Positions 14,637-16,793 of a DNA stretch of 16,793 nt are shown here, in pieces (the first letter of the stretch is position 1; every line of letters starts with the position of its first letter). Source of the DNA: UBA8522 sp049287565 (GTDB lineage: Bacteria; Acidobacteriota; Aminicenantia; Aminicenantales; UBA8522); NCBI GenBank assembly GCA_049287565.1, contig JBAQGA010000269.1:1-16793 (forward strand), written 5' to 3'. Made by a program: the position numbers and the translations under genes. Below the pieces are notes generated by a model. The model searched no databases. It was not told where the DNA came from and saw only the letters and a list, made by a program, of their open reading frames with translations.

Positions 14637-14780
14637 TCATTCGATGATTCCCTCCACCCGCAATACCTCTTCGGCCAGATCCATCAGGACGCCTGCCCTA
14701 GCATTTTTCTTGACGGCCTATTTCGCCGGGGTCTTCATCTCCGCGAGTGCGGCCGCTGCTTCCTTGCATCACATCATCAT
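14637..14780 (-). pseudogene. Possible decayed coding remnant
   Basis: One minus-strand frame of 48 codons, interrupted by an in-frame TGA (codon 4) and TAG (codon 21), reads protein-like: CKEAAAALAEMKTPAK, then AVKKNARAGVLMDLAEEVLR and VEGIIE, ending at a TGA 11 bases upstream of the TTGACA of repeat copy 2. It is rich in Ala, Glu, Lys and Leu like a soluble helical tail. I do not recognise a family. The opposite strand is open for 70 codons (14596-14808) but without a ribosome site. The remaining bases, 14781-14947, show no gene. Confidence 0.25.
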
Positions 14781-14947
14781 AGAAGGAATCCCTTTCCTAT
14801 GGTGCTGACAGATTAAGCATTCATGCGGAAGAAACGTCGATCATCCTAAATTCCAAAAAAAAATTAGCCATCGCAATACACTTGTCTAACAACAGATTGG
14901 GGTCATGTCGTGGGAATAAAATAGCTGAAACTTTTTCCCTTGGGCGC

Positions 14948-16588
14948 CTAGCGGACGACCAACCGGGTGAACGGGAAAACATACGCCTGCAAAAACACCA
15001 TCAGCCCGACTAGCACCGCCAGGGCGAGGCTGTGGAAGAAGACATAGCGAAGGATATCGCCCTCGTGCCCGTACCAGCGGGTGGCCGTGCTGGCGACGAC
15101 GATACTCTGGGCGTCGATCATCTTGCCCATGACGCCGCCGCAGCTGTTGGCCGAAGCCATGAGCGTCGGGCTGAGGCCGATCTGCTCGGCCGAGATCCGC
15201 TGCAGGCTGCCGAAGAGTACGTTGGAGGAGGTATCGGAGCCGGTCAGGGCCACTCCCAGCCAGCCCAGCATAGTGCCGAAGAAGGGGTAGAGAATTCCCG
15301 TCCGGGCGAACATCAGGCCCATGGCCGCGTCGAGGCCGGAGTAGCGGGTGATGAAACCGAGAGCCAGCATGGCCGATACGGTCAGGAGCGAATAACGGAC
15401 GCGGAGCAAAGTCGCCCACCAGACCCGGACGATCTCGCGCGGTCCAGACCTCATCAAAAACGCAGATATGAGGGCGGCGACCAGGATGCCCGTGCCGGTG
15501 AAGGACAGCCAGTTGAAGCTGAAGACGGCCGCTTCGGCCGTTGGACCGGAAACAACCGGAGGCATTCGTTCGACGAGCTGATGGACGAGCGGCACCGCTA
15601 CCTTGAGTGAAGACAGGCCGTCGAGGAACGCCTTGACCCTGGGAATGCCCCAGATGAAAACGACGACACTCAAAATGCTCCATGGCATCCAGGCCCGGAC
15701 GACCTCAGCCCGGCTGAAGCGGTGGGCGGAGCGGGCCGGAGAGCCGGCCTCGTGACCGCTGAGACCCCAGATCCGCTTGGGATGCCAGACCAGCAGGAAC
15801 CCGACCAAGCCAAGGATGGAGATCAGCGAGGCGATGATGTCCACCAGCCAGGGGCCATGGAGGTTGGAAACTAGGAATTGAGGCAAGGCAAAGCTCGCCC
15901 CCGCCACGAGGAGAGCCGGCCAGACTTCCAGCATGCCGCGCCAGCCGGCGAAGGCCCAGACCAGCCAGAACGGGACGATGATGGAAAAGAACGGCAGGAT
16001 GCGGCCTGTTTGAGCGCTGAGGCCCTGGAGCGAAAGTCCGGTCACGGCCTGGAGAGCGATGATCGGCGTTCCCAGAGCCCCGAAGGCGACCGGCGCGGTG
16101 TTGGCGATGAGCGAGAGGCCGGAAGCGGCCAGGGGGCTGAATCCGAGCCCGATGAGGATGGCAGCGGTGACGGCCACCGGCGTCCCGAATCCGGCCGCGC
16201 CCTCGAAAAAAGCGCCGAAGCAAAAGGCGATGAGCAGGAGCTGCAGCCGGCTGTCGCGGGTGATCCCGGTGAGGCTTTCCTGAAGCACTTTGAAATGGCC
16301 CTTCTCGTTGGCCAAAGAGTAGAGGAAGATAACGTTAAGGATGATCCAGCCGATCGGAAAAAGGCCGTAGGCGGCGCCGAACACGGTCACCGCTCCGGCC
16401 TTGTCAGCCGGCATCCCGAAGACGGCGACGGCGATAACGAAGGCAGCGGCCAGGCCGAGGACCGCGGCCCGATGGGCCTTGAGACGGAGGAAAGCGAGGG
16501 TCCCGAGAAGGACGACGATCGGGACGGCCGCGACAAGCGCCGAAAGGATCCCGTTGCCCAGGGGATCGTAAGCCTGCTGCCAGGTCAT
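14948..16588 (-). CDS. lldP: L-lactate permease, LctP/LldP family
   Basis: A 546-residue, full-length member of the LctP family, which imports lactate (and often glycolate) with protons across the inner membrane. There are about 12-14 hydrophobic segments. Recognisable family strings include the N-terminus MTWQQAYDPLGN, FGAFFEGAAGFGTPVAVTAA (about 125-145), NTAPVAFGALGTPI, and the C-terminal GSDTSSNVLFGSLQ and SANSCGGVMGKMI segments. The start at 16588 matches where family members begin. GGAGG stands only 2 bases from the ATG, an unusually short gap. No lactate dehydrogenase or LldR-type regulator is in the window, so the gene is apart from its usual partners. The short intergenic DNA upstream contains a large inverted repeat that may be its control site. 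No promoter there is convincing. Confidence 0.95.
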   Translation of the reverse strand: MTWQQAYDPLGNGILSALVAAVPIVVLLGTLAFLRLKAHRAAVLGLAAAFVIAVAVFGMPADKAGAVTVFGAAYGLFPIGWIILNVIFLYSLANEKGHFKVLQESLTGITRDSRLQLLLIAFCFGAFFEGAAGFGTPVAVTAAILIGLGFSPLAASGLSLIANTAPVAFGALGTPIIALQAVTGLSLQGLSAQTGRILPFFSIIVPFWLVWAFAGWRGMLEVWPALLVAGASFALPQFLVSNLHGPWLVDIIASLISILGLVGFLLVWHPKRIWGLSGHEAGSPARSAHRFSRAEVVRAWMPWSILSVVVFIWGIPRVKAFLDGLSSLKVAVPLVHQLVERMPPVVSGPTAEAAVFSFNWLSFTGTGILVAALISAFLMRSGPREIVRVWWATLLRVRYSLLTVSAMLALGFITRYSGLDAAMGLMFARTGILYPFFGTMLGWLGVALTGSDTSSNVLFGSLQRISAEQIGLSPTLMASANSCGGVMGKMIDAQSIVVASTATRWYGHEGDILRYVFFHSLALAVLVGLMVFLQAYVFPFTRLVVR

Positions 16589-16613
16589 TTCCTCCGCTTA
16601 TACCATAGATTTT

Positions 16614-16671
16614 CGGTGACACACAACCAGTTACCGAAATCCTGAGGAGTCCATCTCGTTGTGTGTCACCG
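16614..16671. repeat. Perfect 14-bp inverted repeat with 30-bp spacer, upstream of lldP
   Basis: CGGTGACACACAAC (16614-16627) is repeated exactly in inverted orientation as GTTGTGTGTCACCG (16658-16671). It lies 26 bases before the lldP start. It may be a pair of operator half-sites, a hairpin in the lldP leader, or a mobile REP/MITE-type element; the sequence alone cannot decide. Confidence 0.75.
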
Positions 16672-16748
16672 CATAAGCTAAGCATCTCCCTTTATGTGAT
16701 GAAAACGAATTATGGAGAGAAAAATGGGGACGGCTTTATATAAATCCT

Positions 16749-16783
16749 TCTCCCTGGATGGGAGAGGGTGGAGGGAGAGGGTG
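16749..16783. repeat. Hairpin plus tandem GGGAGAGGGTG repeat at the window edge
   Basis: TCTCCC-TGGAT-GGGAGA forms a short hairpin (16749-16765). GGGAGAGGGTG occurs twice (16760-16770 and 16773-16783), 2 bases apart, followed by a run of seven A. The style resembles intergenic repeat families of the CTCTCCC...GGGAGAGGGTG type seen in many bacteria. The element may continue past the window. Confidence 0.55.
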
Positions 16784-16793
16784 AAAAAAAGAT

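Noticed and set aside
1..16793. Search for tRNA, rRNA, CRISPR arrays, toxin-antitoxin or phage defence genes, and transposases
   Set aside because: No regularly spaced repeats, cloverleaf-like stretches, or transposase, nuclease or toxin motifs were found by reading both strands.

Overview
The window (16,793 bp) looks like accessory cell-envelope DNA from a Gram-negative, GC-rich bacterium. Exported proteins with Sec signal peptides, an outer-membrane barrel and several polytopic glycan-type proteins point to a diderm. Near-consensus TTGACA/TATAAT promoters point to ordinary sigma-70-type transcription. There is no rRNA, tRNA or taxonomic marker gene. The mix of secreted propeller/PKD proteins, GT-C transferases and divergent sulfatase-fold enzymes recalls Acidobacteriota or Candidatus Aminicenantota, but this is a weak guess from gene style.

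Layout. (1) 2-2584, plus strand: the 3' part of a NodU/CmcH carbamoyltransferase, then an SxtJ-like membrane protein, a 52-residue DUF5989-type membrane peptide and a membrane-anchored SGNH hydrolase. They are tightly packed and probably form one carbamoylation/esterase cassette for an envelope glycan or secondary metabolite. (2) 2642-6820, minus strand: a GT39/ArnT-like GT-C glycosyltransferase with its own near-perfect promoter, preceded by a sulfatase-like remnant and by a large secreted PKD-domain protein. (3) 7084-12748, plus strand: a secreted propeller-like protein divergent from the PKD protein and sharing its C-terminal module, an outer-membrane beta-barrel, a sulfatase-fold protein with Thr where formylglycine is normally made, and a DUF4214-methyltransferase fusion. 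(4) 12785-16588, minus strand: a UPF0104/LPG-synthase-TM-type flippase-like protein, an AT-richer cupin gene, and a complete L-lactate permease. The last 200 bp are rich in inverted and direct repeats.

How it fits together. Most genes fit the building, modification or display of an extracellular glycan: carbamoyl transfer, acyl-ester hydrolysis, lipid-linked sugar transfer, phospho- or sulfo-group chemistry, methylation and membrane flipping. They sit beside secreted proteins that could bind or sense such material. The lactate permease and cupin look like separate cargo.

The most unusual signals are in non-coding DNA. A 45-bp block carrying a TTGACA-18-TATaAT promoter and a conserved ATCCC/GGGAT hairpin occurs twice, 10 kb apart, each time upstream of a minus-strand gene and next to a degraded coding remnant. 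A pair of mutually exclusive hairpins lies in the leader of the glycosyltransferase gene. A perfect 14-bp inverted repeat lies upstream of the lactate permease.
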